From Phallusia fumigata (Eukaryota; Chordata; Ascidiacea; Phlebobranchia; Ascidiidae): 34,296 nucleotides of DNA. This document shows positions 10,292-20,800 of the stretch, piece after piece. A program made the translations under genes and the position numbers. The stretch spans positions 1 to 34,296 of the forward strand of contig QXVZ01003916.1 of the NCBI GenBank assembly GCA_008931825.1, given 5' to 3'. Numbering within the stretch: position 1 is the first letter of the stretch; each line of letters begins with the position of its first letter. The notes under the pieces were generated by a model. The model was not told the origin of the DNA. It saw only the letters and a list, made by a program, of their open reading frames with translations, and ran no database searches.

Positions 10292-13200
10292 CTGAAATTT
10301 GGCATCAAGTTTAAATGGCTTTAGCTGAGTTTTAAATTTATTTGCTGAAACTTACAGCTTGAAGTTGCATTAGAAGATCGTTTTTCTCTTGAATAAATGA
10401 TACTTGCATCTCTTCCAACTCCTTTCGTCTTTTTACTTCCTTCTCCAAGTTTACTTTGCATTCCTCATAATCCTTCTCAAGAACTTCTAATTCTTTTGCG
10501 GCCTCAGCAGTCTTCAAGAGTGGCTTGATCTTGAACATAAGCTTCATCCATTCCCATGTGGCCATTCCGAAGTAAGCTCTCAAGTTTGACTGAATAACGC
10601 GACAGGCTTGTCTGAATAGAGACAAGCGAAAGTTGATTAGCGCAAAACTATCACCCAGCAAAATATCCAATAAATAGTTTACCTTCGCTCAATCATTTTC
10701 TGGTATTCTCGTCTCATGATCATTCCTCTCATACGGGCTTGGACAAGTTTGAAGATTGACGAAAGTTTATTGTCACGCATTTCTTCGAGCTTGCCGATCA
10801 TACCAGCACGGAAGAACACCTAAAGTAAGTTTAAATGCACATTTTAATATTAGTGAAGTGAAAACAAAAACGATTTGTCTACCTTTGTGTGACCAAGTTT
10901 GTAACTTTCGTGGTCGATGTCGATGCTTCCAAGAAGTTTCTCAGATGATTTCTTGCTGTCCATAAACTGCCCTTCAGGTGCGGCATTTGGGTTTAAGATG
11001 CGGTAACTAAATATACTTTGTTGTTATAAACTGTCAACTGAGTTGTGAAGACATACTAGAAATAAAACGAACCGTTGTTTAAAGTCACCATATGGAATTC
11101 TGTTGGGAAATCCCTTCCTGCAGATACGAATTCCTTCCAACACACCATTACAACGAAGCTGATGAAGAACCAGATGCGATTCCATCATTCCTGGTTGTTT
11201 TTGTTCGTTGGGAATCAGGCAACGAACAAAATGAGGAGATGTCGATCTAAAAAATAATAAAGAATTGCTGGTAGTACAACATATTACTTAGTAAACAACT
11301 TATTACTTGGTACACAAACTTATACTTACCTCAAATTAGTCATGAGATTATTGAGGGATTGTCTGTGTAGAGATGAAACAGTGTTAAAGGATCCTCCCTT
11401 TTTACGCTTTCCTCCTTTTCCACCACCACTGGCAGCTGTAACATAATTTTGTTGAACCCAATCGTAACTCGATATTTAATTCAAGCATTACCTTCGTCTG
11501 GGCTCACCCAACCATCCCAGATGGTTTGCATCAGTTTAAGCGATGCCTTCTTGTAAAGATCAACGACGCTGTTGTTCACTGGATCTTTGTTCTTTTCTAG
11601 CCATCCAACAATGTTGTAACCCACCTGTTTAAAATGTAAGTGCAAAATGTACTCTGGAATTAAACTTAACCAGCGTTGCTTACAGTTCCAGCGTAATGGT
11701 AGAGTTCAAAGTGAGCTTCATATTTGGTTTTCTTCGTCGGTTTTCCAAAGGCTTTGCTCTTTCCAAGGTGGTTTTGGTAAAGTTTTTCCTTAAAACTGTT
11801 ATCGGAAGCTTTGGGGAACATGCATTCTTCCTCGAGAATCGACATAATACCAAGGGGCTGCGTTTTGAACATAAATTGTTAGTTTGCCTACATATAAGAT
11901 TGTTTCGAAATGTGTTTATTATACCTTTTCGATAAGTTCAATGCAAGCTGCCAAGTCCATTCCGAAATCGATAAAAGTCCATTGGATTCCTTCCTTTTTA
12001 TACTCTTCCTGTTCAAGGACGAACATGTGGTGGTTAAAGAACTGCTGAAGTTTTTCGTTGGTGAAGTTGATGCAGAGTTGCTCAAAACTGTTGCACTGTC
12101 GAAGTAAAAATGTTGATTTTAAGGTCCATGCAAGAATGTTAACCTAAGCAAATTTGCTTACATCGAAGATTTCAAACCCAGCGATATCAAGTACACCGAT
12201 GAAGAAGCTTCTTGGCAACTTTGTGCTTAGCGTTTGATTGATAAGTTTCACCAACCAGTCGAAATGACGACCAAACAGAGCTTTGCTAAGAGCTCCAAGA
12301 CCGTAGGAAACCTGTGTGGATAATACAAATTTCACAAAGGCAACGACTTACAAATTCGAAGCCCATAGACACGACACTACCTGACTGCAAGATTGTCCTT
12401 TGGTGACGAATTCATTTCCAACCTTCACACGAGGATGGCACAAGTACTTAATAAAATCGGCAGAGTTTAGACCATAAAGGTAAGCAACTTTGTCCGCCTC
12501 TGCAAAACAGAATATTATTATTTAAGATTAAACGCGGGTGCATTGATATAATGTTAACAAACCTTCAGTGCCGTCGGGTTCAGCTTGTTCCTCTCGTTGT
12601 TTGTTCTTAAACTTCATGTTTTGTTGGTGAAGGATGCCGGCCATAAGTCGGTAGATGCCGCTGATTTCCTCCTGACTGAACCCGAGGATACGGAAAGCTT
12701 CCTAAAATTATAAATCAAACAAAATCGGTGGTTTGTCACTATCACACAATAGCAATTTTCTTACGTCAGTCAGTAACAATTCCTCGCTGTCATCCAGATT
12801 GTCGACTGTTACAACCCCCTGACTGATGGTTTTGTACTCGTAAGGATCCTTGGTGACCAGAAGTTGATCTGTAAACACATTTCAATCATGATTTGTTCAG
12901 TAGAAAGCAAGTTGAAGTTTCCACAAAACTTACCGATAAGTTCTGGTTTTCCTCCTGAAATAATCTGATAGAAGATGTGGTAATTGCGTTCACCTTCCAG
13001 TTGGTAGATGACACGAGATTTCTCCAGCAAGTCTACATAAGAAACCCGATGTAACTGCATGTTGTTGTCGCGAATTTAGGGGTAACTTACAATGTTCAAT
13101 GTCTCCAGATGCCAACATTCCGGTGCTACCGAAGTGAATTCGAATAAACTTGCCCTGTTAAATTGACATTTCGTTGTGATTAAACTTAATTATGCGTTTA

Positions 13201-14534
13201 CAATTTATAAGCTGTCAATCTGTCGATGTGACTTACAAAACGTGAAGAATTGTCGTTACGAACAGTCTTGGCGTTACCAAAAGCTTCCATAGCCGGGTTA
13301 CACTGGACAATTTGATCTTCTAGAGTTCCCTGTTTCCAAAATAATTTGTAATATTTGACTAGCGACCATACGATTTCGGGAAACAAACCTTTGATTCATC
13401 TTGTTTTCCGCCGAAGGCTGCAACCAATGCGAAGTATTGGATGACTTTCTTAGTGTTGACAGTTTTTCCAGCCCCAGATTCTCCACTGATCACAAAAAGC
13501 GGCAAAATTAAAAATTTAAACTAACACGACAAAAAAAATTAGTCGCAATCATCTGTTGAAAAAGTTATCCTTTTTTGTATTGAACTTACGTGATCAACAT
13601 GGATTGATTTTCTCGGTCTAGAAACGAAACAAATATTAAAGATTTGAATGCTGACATGTTTAAACTTGATCAGTTGTAGACTACTTACTCATCAACATAT
13701 TGGCGTATGCGTTGTCAGCGATCGAATAAAGATGGGGAGGCATTTCAGTGCGTCGCTTGCCTTTGTAAGCAGAGATGACATACGGAGCGTATACAGGCAA
13801 CATTTTGTAGGGATTCACGGTGACACAGAAGAGACCAGAATAAGTCTGCACCAGAAATTTAAAGTTTTTCAAATTTTTGTTTTGGTATTTTAGGTTTTTG
13901 TTATTAAAACTTACGTAAATCATGAAAGACTCGTAACGACTTCTTAAGTTGTTTAACACGCTAGCTTCGTTGAGGAAAGTCATGTTTGCCATGTCCTCAC
14001 ACTTTTCATATCTTGGCGGGTTCATTTCTTGCAAGTCATCTTCTTTTACTGTCATTTCCTACAAAGCAGTAGATTTTTCATAGACCAGCTGACTTTTATT
14101 TCATCTTGTTAAAATTATCTTTACTTTTCCTGCATCCAGTGATTTGATCGTACATTTTCCACCTTCGTTTTTGATCAACTCTCCAACAACGTAAGCATTC
14201 TCTTTGTCAGGAAACCAAACGTATTTCTTGCCTGTGTTTAAAAGGATTTTTTTTACCTTTTTTGCAGAACGAAAACAACAAGTAATCTTAATGTTTTTTT
14301 CCAGAAAGTTCGTAGTTCCAGTGGGGCAGTAAATGAAACTAAACATACAACCGTACGCAAACACACGTTGTGTGCTGAAGCCAAGCGAAACATAAATTTG
14401 ACGAAACATAAATGTTTTTCCCTAATTTCTTTCTCACCGTCCGGTTTTTTGGTTTGATTCTCCAAAATCTTTTCATGGGTCATCCGAAGATAAGGGGCTG
14501 CATCCCCAACCGCTTCGTAGTCGAAGGTAGCCAT
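6106..14534 (-). CDS. Sarcomeric-type muscle myosin heavy chain (class II), complete, 38 coding exons
   Basis: The exons joined in phase total 5784 nt, or 1927 residues plus stop, the normal length for a muscle myosin II heavy chain (about 1930-1940). Order: SH3-like N-terminus, motor domain, neck with two IQ motifs, invariant Pro (P836), then a coiled-coil rod of about 1090 residues. Motifs seen: P-loop GESGAGKT (179-186), switch I NDNSSRF (235-241), switch II DIAGFE (458-463), Lys/Gly-rich loop 2 (about 626-640), and the reactive-thiol helix with C693 and C703. The family's role is actin-activated ATP hydrolysis in thick filaments. The start ATG (14534-14532) gives the family-typical N-terminus ending AAPYLR. 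The short loop 2 and close match to vertebrate striated-muscle rods point to a striated or tunicate muscle isoform rather than a nonmuscle/smooth type. I see no duplicated mutually exclusive exons. Exon lists are given in the next three entries. Confidence 0.96.
8579..8628 (-). repeat. 50-nt insertion between a strong old acceptor and coding exon 28 of the myosin gene
   Basis: On the minus strand the intron from 8659 reads a T-rich tract and ttttttacag (ending at 8629), a near-ideal acceptor. Coding exon 28, placed by protein alignment ([13 protein letters not shown]), begins 50 nt later, after ccaccaag. Splicing at the upstream AG reads tgt act tga in frame, an immediate stop, so the downstream AG must be used for full-length protein. 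On the + strand the inserted bases resemble a degenerate tRNA-like head (GGTGGCGCAATAGT, then GGTTCACAATC), but the boxes are too close for an intact SINE promoter. An insertion is inferred; only the sequence and frames are observed. Confidence 0.5.
10356..10819 (-). other. Myosin converter end, IQ motifs and head-rod junction (coding exons 20-21)
   Basis: Exon 10683-10819 carries [16 protein letters not shown] (end of converter) and the first light-chain site ([16 protein letters not shown], about residues 782-797). Exon 10356-10611 carries the second site ([20 protein letters not shown], about 806-825), the hook [15 protein letters not shown] with the invariant Pro, and the start of S2. Vertebrate muscle myosins usually have WPW in the hook; here it is WEW. 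Confidence 0.92.
10883..14534 (-). other. Myosin motor-domain exons (coding exons 1-19)
   Basis: Coding exons, 5' to 3': 14438-14534, 14125-14231, 13915-14058, 13689-13845, 13590-13617, 13389-13485, 13237-13329, 13091-13154, 12934-13032, 12765-12868, 12563-12701, 12381-12499, 12162-12311, 11925-12095, 11684-11857, 11492-11624, 11330-11435, 11073-11246, 10883-11006. All boundaries are GT/AG and all phases agree. The 28-nt fifth exon just before the P-loop exon matches the small exon at this place in vertebrate MYH genes. Introns are mostly 56-104 bp; the first within the coding region is 206 bp. The exon at 11330-11435 encodes the positively charged actin-binding loop 2, and 11073-11246 the actin-binding and SH1/SH2 region. 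Confidence 0.93.
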
Positions 14535-14690
14535 GATGCTAATAATTCAATAACCTGGAACGCTAAACAAAGACAGTGTTGTTAGGCGTGGGTCGGCTTT
14601 CTACACAACTCCAAGCAGACGGTTGTTGCAACTTGTCCTTACCTGTAGTTGGTAAACTTGGAATAACGTTAAGCAACTGATGCCATTGTA
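14535..14690 (-). other. Myosin 5' UTR: leader exon part and candidate noncoding first exon
   Basis: Twenty bases upstream of the ATG, at 14554/14555, there is an acceptor (cgttccag). A good donor (ctacag|gtaagg) sits at 14643/14642, so a noncoding exon from 14643 to about 14680 joined to 14554 through an 88 bp intron fits. The stretch also has a tiny frame ATGGCATCAGTTGCTTAA (14686-14669) that would be an upstream ORF if transcription starts before it. In tunicates the 14554 acceptor could instead receive a trans-spliced leader; sequence alone cannot decide. Confidence 0.5.
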
Positions 14691-14703
14691 GAGGTTTCAA
14701 CCA

Positions 14704-14711
14704 TTAATATA
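14704..14711 (-). promoter_or_regulatory. TATA-like box of the myosin gene
   Basis: Minus-strand TATATTAA. A start about 25-30 bases downstream would fall near 14675-14685, just inside the candidate noncoding exon that ends at the 14643 donor. Confidence 0.5.
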
Positions 14712-14728
14712 ACCCGCATTTTTTCTCA

Positions 14729-14734
14729 CAGCTG
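14729..14734. promoter_or_regulatory. E-box CAGCTG (candidate MRF/MyoD site)
   Basis: The palindromic CAGCTG is about 20 bases upstream of the TATA-like box. This E-box subtype is the preferred target of myogenic bHLH factors. Its place next to CRE-like half sites fits known architecture of Ciona muscle promoters. The call is by motif and position only. Confidence 0.45.
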
Positions 14735-14735
14735 C

Positions 14736-14791
14736 TGCGTCATTATCCCCATCAAGTGCGATGTCACGTCACCAGGCGCGTTACGTCGTCA
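14736..14791 (-). promoter_or_regulatory. Three CRE-like half sites upstream of the myosin gene
   Basis: The + strand has cgtca at 14738-14742, 14767-14771 and 14787-14791 (TGACG on the transcribed strand), in contexts tgcgtcat, cacgtca and cgtcgtca. Spacing is 29 and 20 bases. CREB/ATF-type half sites combined with an E-box are a known ascidian muscle-promoter grammar; here function is inferred. Confidence 0.4.
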
Positions 14792-14799
14792 CTTATAGA

Positions 14800-16795
14800 C
14801 TTAAATCCGCTAATGTCATCACTTGATCGGAGTCTGTATGTTAATTGTTTAAAACCAACTTGAAGTTTACTATTTATTCCTTGTTTTAATCGTTTTTCCA
14901 AATTTATTCACGACATTGTTACAAAAGCCGCTACACATTGCGCCATACTAAAATGTAACCAAAAAAATCGAAAGTAATCCACGGTACTATGAAGGTAATT
15001 GTACACCTTTTCCACCTCGCATTTTGTGCTGCGCCTGAAGCACATGATGTTGCCAATTACAGCTTTCCGTAACTGGCTAAAAAGTTTGAAAGTGACTTCC
15101 ACCCGCGAGTGCTTTAAAACCGCGGTGGACTTTCAATCATTGTGTTGATTTTTCTCAGCATTTGGCCATCTTCACAAGTTTTCAACACCAAGAATGCTTT
15201 GAACTAACAAGTTGTTGTCTTAAATGTGACGCTAGCTGATTGTTACATTGCTTTTTGGTTGCTAGGGGGCGTGACTCTATGCAGCGCACTGAGCAGGGGC
15301 GATCGCTTACATTCCCAGAACGGTTCTAAACGCGCTTCTCCTCGCACTTACGAACTCAAAACTACTAAAAGCCAAAATAACGATTGATTTATTCATGCGA
15401 CACAGACATGTGGTGGCACTAGAGAGCAGAATCAGCGGAGACCACGGCGAAGACAAGAGCGGTTTCTACAAACAGACACGTACTAGTTTCAATACAAGAG
15501 CGAAATAATTGCAGTGGCAAATTGAAGCTTACCAAACTATTATAGACCCGGGTCACAGTTATGCTGGTAGCGGTCGGGGTAGATTCACAATTCTGCATAT
15601 CACGACATCAATTTATACACCAATTGATCACGTTAACAAGGAAATCCAAAACATTACACGACACTGTCTTACCGGAATAGGCACAGGTTGCCTGGAAACG
15701 ACACAGCGGAGGATCACAGTCGAACTTACTGTTAATAATAGCAATTGAGATATGTTGCAGAGTATTCACAGGTGCTAACCGGTACAGAAACTCACAACTC
15801 GGACATCGATATATTTCCAGCAGTTCAATAAAATGTTTAGCGCAGTATTACTCAAACAAACATAACCGGTTACTTCAGATAAAGCTTGCTGCCCAGAACT
15901 TTCAGTCACTAATGTACACTATGGCCTGTCACTGAGAATTTAACGATATCCCAAGATTTACCTGTAAAAATAAGATATTATTGTGGAACAGTTATCGCTT
16001 CCAAACCCCATGACGTTGCTAACAGGGATATACTTCTAACTGCAGTAAAAAACATTGCAGTTCCACATTCTACGGAAACTGTGTCTAACAGAATCACCTT
16101 GCTTTATAAGATTGAATCATAATACTGCTGCTAAGATCTGACTAACAGAAATGTCTCGTTAACAATAATGGAAAATTTATGTTGCCCGCACATAGGCTAG
16201 GCTATCTGACAACGATAGATTTTCATTACATGCAATTCCATCTTGAATCACGCGAGATATTTTAGTTTTCTTCATTGATACTTTTTTTGCTGTCTGAAAA
16301 TGCCCTTATCCCTAACGCATATATACATTAAAAATGATCAGCAATAATAATACATGTTTACGACATTCTTTATGCAAGAATTAATTGATGTTAACTGTTG
16401 AAGTAAATTACAATTTGTAATCCTGATGATTAGTTTTTAGTAGGAATATGAATAAGTAAAATCTATACTATTTTTAAATGTATAACATAAAAAAACCAAA
16501 TATAATGAGGGATTACAAAAGTAGCCTATTTCCCAATATCCAAAGCTCATGACTGAAATCCCAAGATCTTGGGCAAAATTCCCCTGCCTTGATTCTCACA
16601 ATGCGCCAAACTCACCCTCTATGCGAGTCCCCGCCACATAACGACTGTAAATGCTGTAATGACGGTGTAGCTTCCGCGGGTAACCTTGACCCACCGATTG
16701 TGCCCTTCACTTTTTTGCCCAACATAACGTCTTTACGTCTGGTGCTTTTTTGAGTGTATCGCTACGATTTCTTTCACACAGCGAATTAAACTTGA
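14800..16795. other. Intergenic region upstream of the myosin gene, no supported gene
   Basis: No exon chain could be built on either strand. 15240-15760 looks less AT-rich than its surroundings. It contains a 79-codon + strand frame (15509-15748) without recognisable family features and some splice-like sites on the minus strand (gtaagc after about 15529). 15960-16560 is AT-rich and featureless. Cis-regulatory DNA for the myosin gene could lie here. Confidence 0.5.
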
Positions 16796-16796
16796 N
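16796..16796. other. Assembly ambiguity or gap (single N)
   Basis: A single N directly at the left edge of an R1 repeat block. Unlike 5391, I see no duplicated flanks here. Confidence 0.8.
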
Positions 16797-17400
16797 GTGG
16801 GGTAACCACTGAGGCTATGGGGCCAAATTATAATTTTCATATACTACACTGGAATGTTCTACAAACTGTGTAAATTCCAACCAATTTGGACATTGTTTAT
16901 TAATTTGACAAATTTTAGAGGGGCAGCGGGGTATCTGAAGGTGCTATGGGGTCAAACAAACAAATTGATGCACCACAATGTCATATTTTACAAAGTGTGT
17001 AAATTTCAAACAATTTGGACATCGTTTAATAATTTGACCTATTTTAGGGGGCTAGCAGGTAACCCCTGGGGTTGTGGGGTCGAACAAAACTGTTGACACA
17101 ACTCCATGACCATATCTACCAGGTGTGAAAGTTTTATCAAAATTAATCAAACATTTCATGCATAAAGTGCAACAAGGTGGAGAGGATATTTCACCCTTAT
17201 GGGGCTAGTAATGTAACTACTGGGGCTATGGCTATGGAGTCAAACGAAACAGATGACACTCTGTCATGACTACATCTACCAACTGTAAAAGTTTCATCCA
17301 AATCATTTCATGTTATAAGTGCATGGACAAGCTGCAGGGGAAGAAAAAAGAAAAAACAAGAGTAAAAACAATATTTGTCCCCTTTAGGGAAGGTACCCAT
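16797..17400 (+). repeat. R1 repeat block with three to four internal sub-repeats
   Basis: Sub-repeats of about 120-130 bp begin near 16797, 16917, 17044 and 17200. Each has a GGGGTAACCACTGGGGCTATGGGG-like core (degenerate in places), then tcaaac and a caccacaatg or catgacc-type segment. The block ends with the family's typical tail: an A-rich 'gggg-aagaaaaaa' stretch, 'acaatatttgtcccctt' and 'acccataata' (17338-17405). It is noncoding. Confidence 0.7.
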
Positions 17401-17476
17401 AATAAAATATCATCAGACATTGTTGATTAATTTAACCATGTGAAGAAACCATTAGGACAAGCACAGAGGATTAAGG

Positions 17477-17707
17477 TCAAACAATCTGGTGTGGATTGTG
17501 GGCGAGTGCTTGGTCGAATGGACTGAGGCGCTCGAACGATATACAGAATAAAAAACCTGAATGGGATTTATCTCTGGGATCATCCCAGGTTCGAACCCCG
17601 TGAAAAAAAATAGTTTGGAGTGTCCTATACAGACATGGAGAAGCATAATTTAAATGCATTGGAATATCAGTTTCGACTCTAACAAGCTGTATTCCAATAC
17701 TTTTTGC
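17477..17707 (-). other. Candidate last coding segment of REC8 (unresolved)
   Basis: On the minus strand, after an AG at 17708/17709, a frame reads AKSIGIQLVRVETDIPMHLN. This resembles the end of kleisin winged-helix domains (LKK..AIEL.QEEPY.DI). However, exon 17809-17921 ends most naturally at CTAA|gttagt in phase 1, whereas this frame needs phase 0. The frame then runs through the antisense of the SINE-like sequence to a stop at 17477. One base is unaccounted for: a weak alternative donor, a sequencing error, or a real change could explain it. Confidence 0.35.
17500..17610 (+). repeat. tRNA-derived SINE-like sequence
   Basis: A tRNA-like head TTGGTCGAATGGACTGAGGC (17510-17529) resembles the D-arm/box A of class II (Leu/Ser) tRNAs. 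A perfect box B GGTTCGAACCC follows at 17588-17598, then CGTG and an A-run. The T-stem pairs poorly and no anticodon arm can be folded convincingly, so this is not a functional tRNA gene. The A-run suggests a retroposed SINE head. It lies on the strand opposite to REC8, where the REC8 3' end is expected. Confidence 0.5.
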
Positions 17708-17808
17708 CTTCAATTAAAAATATGTGATGTTCCCTTTATGAGGAGAAACAATACAATATGCAGTGTCAGGTGATAATAGATTAGAACAAAACATGTTTGA
17801 AAACTAAC

Positions 17809-20800
17809 TTAGAACATCACAAAAACATTGTGCAGCAAACTGCTTGGACACAACTCCAGGTGGGGCTAAGGAGCTGAACATAATTCCATCCTCACTGGAT
17901 GAAAGCATATCATCAATGTAACTGTAACATCAACAAAATTGTTATCCGTCTTTTTCTGTTGCAAGCCAATTGCATACTAATCCCACACTTTGTTTCTGAA
18001 GGCACCAGTCATTTTTAATATTTTACATCTTACCCCAACCAACAATATACTTGCATAATTTTTTTTACCTTGATGTAGGTTTTGGTTGTTTTGATTCAGG
18101 TTCTGTTTCTCCATGTTCTATATCATGTGTTCTACAAAGAAAAAAATTGTTATGTTGCTAATAGTTGGACAGTTTATCAGGGATGGACTGAATCGAGCAA
18201 GTACCTGCTACCTACCTAACCATGTATATACTTTCTCCTGATTGAACAAATAAAACACTTGTATTTTTGAACCATTCAATGTGTTTTCACAAATATTTTT
18301 GCTAAACAATACATAGGTTTTAGGAAAAAGCAAAACATTGAATTTACCTCAAAAATTCATCTTCCAAAATGAAATCTTTTGTGTGTTCCATCTCTATAAA
18401 ATATAACTGTTTCAGTCAAAGTGGACTGGACTTGAAAAATTTGCTTTTCGCTAATCTATTTTCAGATTTTTGTCATTCCATGATTGCCCTTCTACTAAGA
18501 AAGTCCTAAAACATCCCCAAGAGCTAATCAGATTTCCTATGAAAATAACATTTCAGGACCCTGATACCATTATCACAGAAAATTCATCAAAATTGTGACA
18601 GTTTTTTGAAAACCTAATTTAAAAAAAAAACTGTTTTTAATTAAAATAGCATTTACAACAGTGATGTTAACTTTAAAAGCGGATCCAGCAAAAACTGATA
18701 AATTTTTGACTATGTAATTTATGTTTACGATTCTTATGTCAGTTTATTTGTTTCAACCAAGTAATATTACGCCGGTTTAACCCAATAATGCTTGAAAAGT
18801 TTTAGGTCAAAACAAATTTTGAATTAAACTTGATGACACGGCTCTCATTCTACTAACAAGTTCTATACCTAATATATCAGAGTGTGATCCTGTGGTCATA
18901 TCTGGAGCTAACCTTCCACTAATTCGACTAATATTTCTTTCTTGTTCACAACTTCCATCAACAGTAAACTATGAAATACAAGTTACATTTTAATTCGAAT
19001 AGCAGGTGGTAAACCTTAACATGTAGATTTTTATTTGAAGTAATAGAGTTTCACAGTTTGTCTCAAAATAAATATCACAACACTTAAGTATATCACACAT
19101 TTTATTTGTTGACACCAGCAACAACATAGCAAATCATTAGACTATATCCCTAGCTACAATCAAGAACAATTAAATAACAAACTTACATCTGTAGCTATAG
19201 TGTCATCAAACTTTGGTCTGTCAACCATTTCTGTGTACTCATCTTCAGGAAGGAGTTTGCAATGATCTATGACAATAATTCAGCATTTTGCCAATTCCCA
19301 CACACTATAACCCGATTTAAAAAGAATATTCAATCTTTACAATATTTTCTATTGGAGGCAGTAACTACCAGGCTTTTTATGACATGATTGTGTCTGCAAC
19401 AGGAAACATATAGGCCCACACACATACAAAGTTGTAAATCATGCGTTTTTTGACATACTTGTCAAAAATTGTGGGGTACTGCAGATATACATCAGAAAAA
19501 TTTTTGTGTAAGTTGTCGACATTATAAACTCAGGAAACCAAATGTCACATCACTATGGTCAAATCTATAAACTTTTGGAGGGTTGCAGGGTAACTACTGG
19601 GGTTCAACGGTTTTACTGCACCAATCAATCCACCACAATGCCATGTTTTACAACTGGTACAATTTTATCCTGCTTGAACAATGGTATGACCATAACCTAC
19701 CAGCTGTAAAAGTTCAATCTAAATCAGTGTAACACTTTTTATGCCAAAAGTGCAAGGACAAACTCATATTTGAGGAAAATGAAAAAGTGTGTTAGGATAA
19801 CCAATAATTAAACTGTTTTTATATTTGTCATGGGATCAAGGAAAAGCTATGTAAAGATCTTGCATAATATTCCTAATGGTAGTTCTAATACCAATTGGTA
19901 ATTCAAGTAACAAATGTAAGCAGCATTGCTCTAACTGTGTGAACATTATAGTAAGGATTTACCCAACCAGAAAATGAAAAAAAAACTAAAATAAAGCAGC
20001 TCAATGATCTGTTCCACTGGGGATTATACAAACCAACCAAACCTTTCTGGGCTTCTTTATGTGCAGAAAATGTTTTTCTGGGTTTGGATTTCAGTAGGTT
20101 TTCTTCAATCCTGTGAATTTGTTGAAGGTATGTGCGAGTTGGCAAACATGTTTTGTGCAATCTTTCGAACCGTCCTTTCTTTTTTGAATGCTAAGAAAAG
20201 AAAACATACATAAAGGACCAAGATTTAAAAAAAATATGTTTTACTTATTTGACCAGCATGTGTAAGATGTTACTGTATAAAATATACCATATCGGGTGTA
20301 TCTCAAGTGCTGAGTATGTGGCGGTTTGTAGCAATCTTGTACAAGTTCACCAGTTTTCTCAGAACAGCGATGTAACAAGTTTATTTAAGGAGGAAAACGT
20401 CATGCACACAAACAATATTAAAAGCTCAAATCCCCCACTTAAAATTTAGTGCACAAATAGATGTCTGCATTAGCATTTTTAAAAAACAAGCTCTTACAAT
20501 TGATAACCTTTTTAGACTCTAATATTCATCACTACGAAATTATTTTTTAAATAAAATTCCCCCCAACCCTAGAACCCTGGGATAAAATAAACAAATAGCT
20601 ACACTTTAAGCCCATTAAAATTTCATGTCGTTTGGAAATTTTTACAGCATAGACTCAAACTACAATCTGTCAAATTTTTATTAAATTAGATGATCCTAAT
20701 AAATTGACCCATTAGGAAGACTATTAGGGTCAGAGCCAAGAGTAAAAAAAACCGATGACCCAGTTTCCCTACCTGTAAAATATCCTCTATTTTAAGCAAA

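Noticed and set aside
15509..15748. 79-codon + strand open frame as a gene
   Set aside because: No recognisable domain, no splice chain, no poly(A) signal; kept only as an unexplained region.
16797..17340. CRISPR-like regular repeats
   Set aside because: The unit is about 130 bp, degenerate and dispersed, in a eukaryotic intergenic and intronic setting; there is no repeat-spacer pattern.
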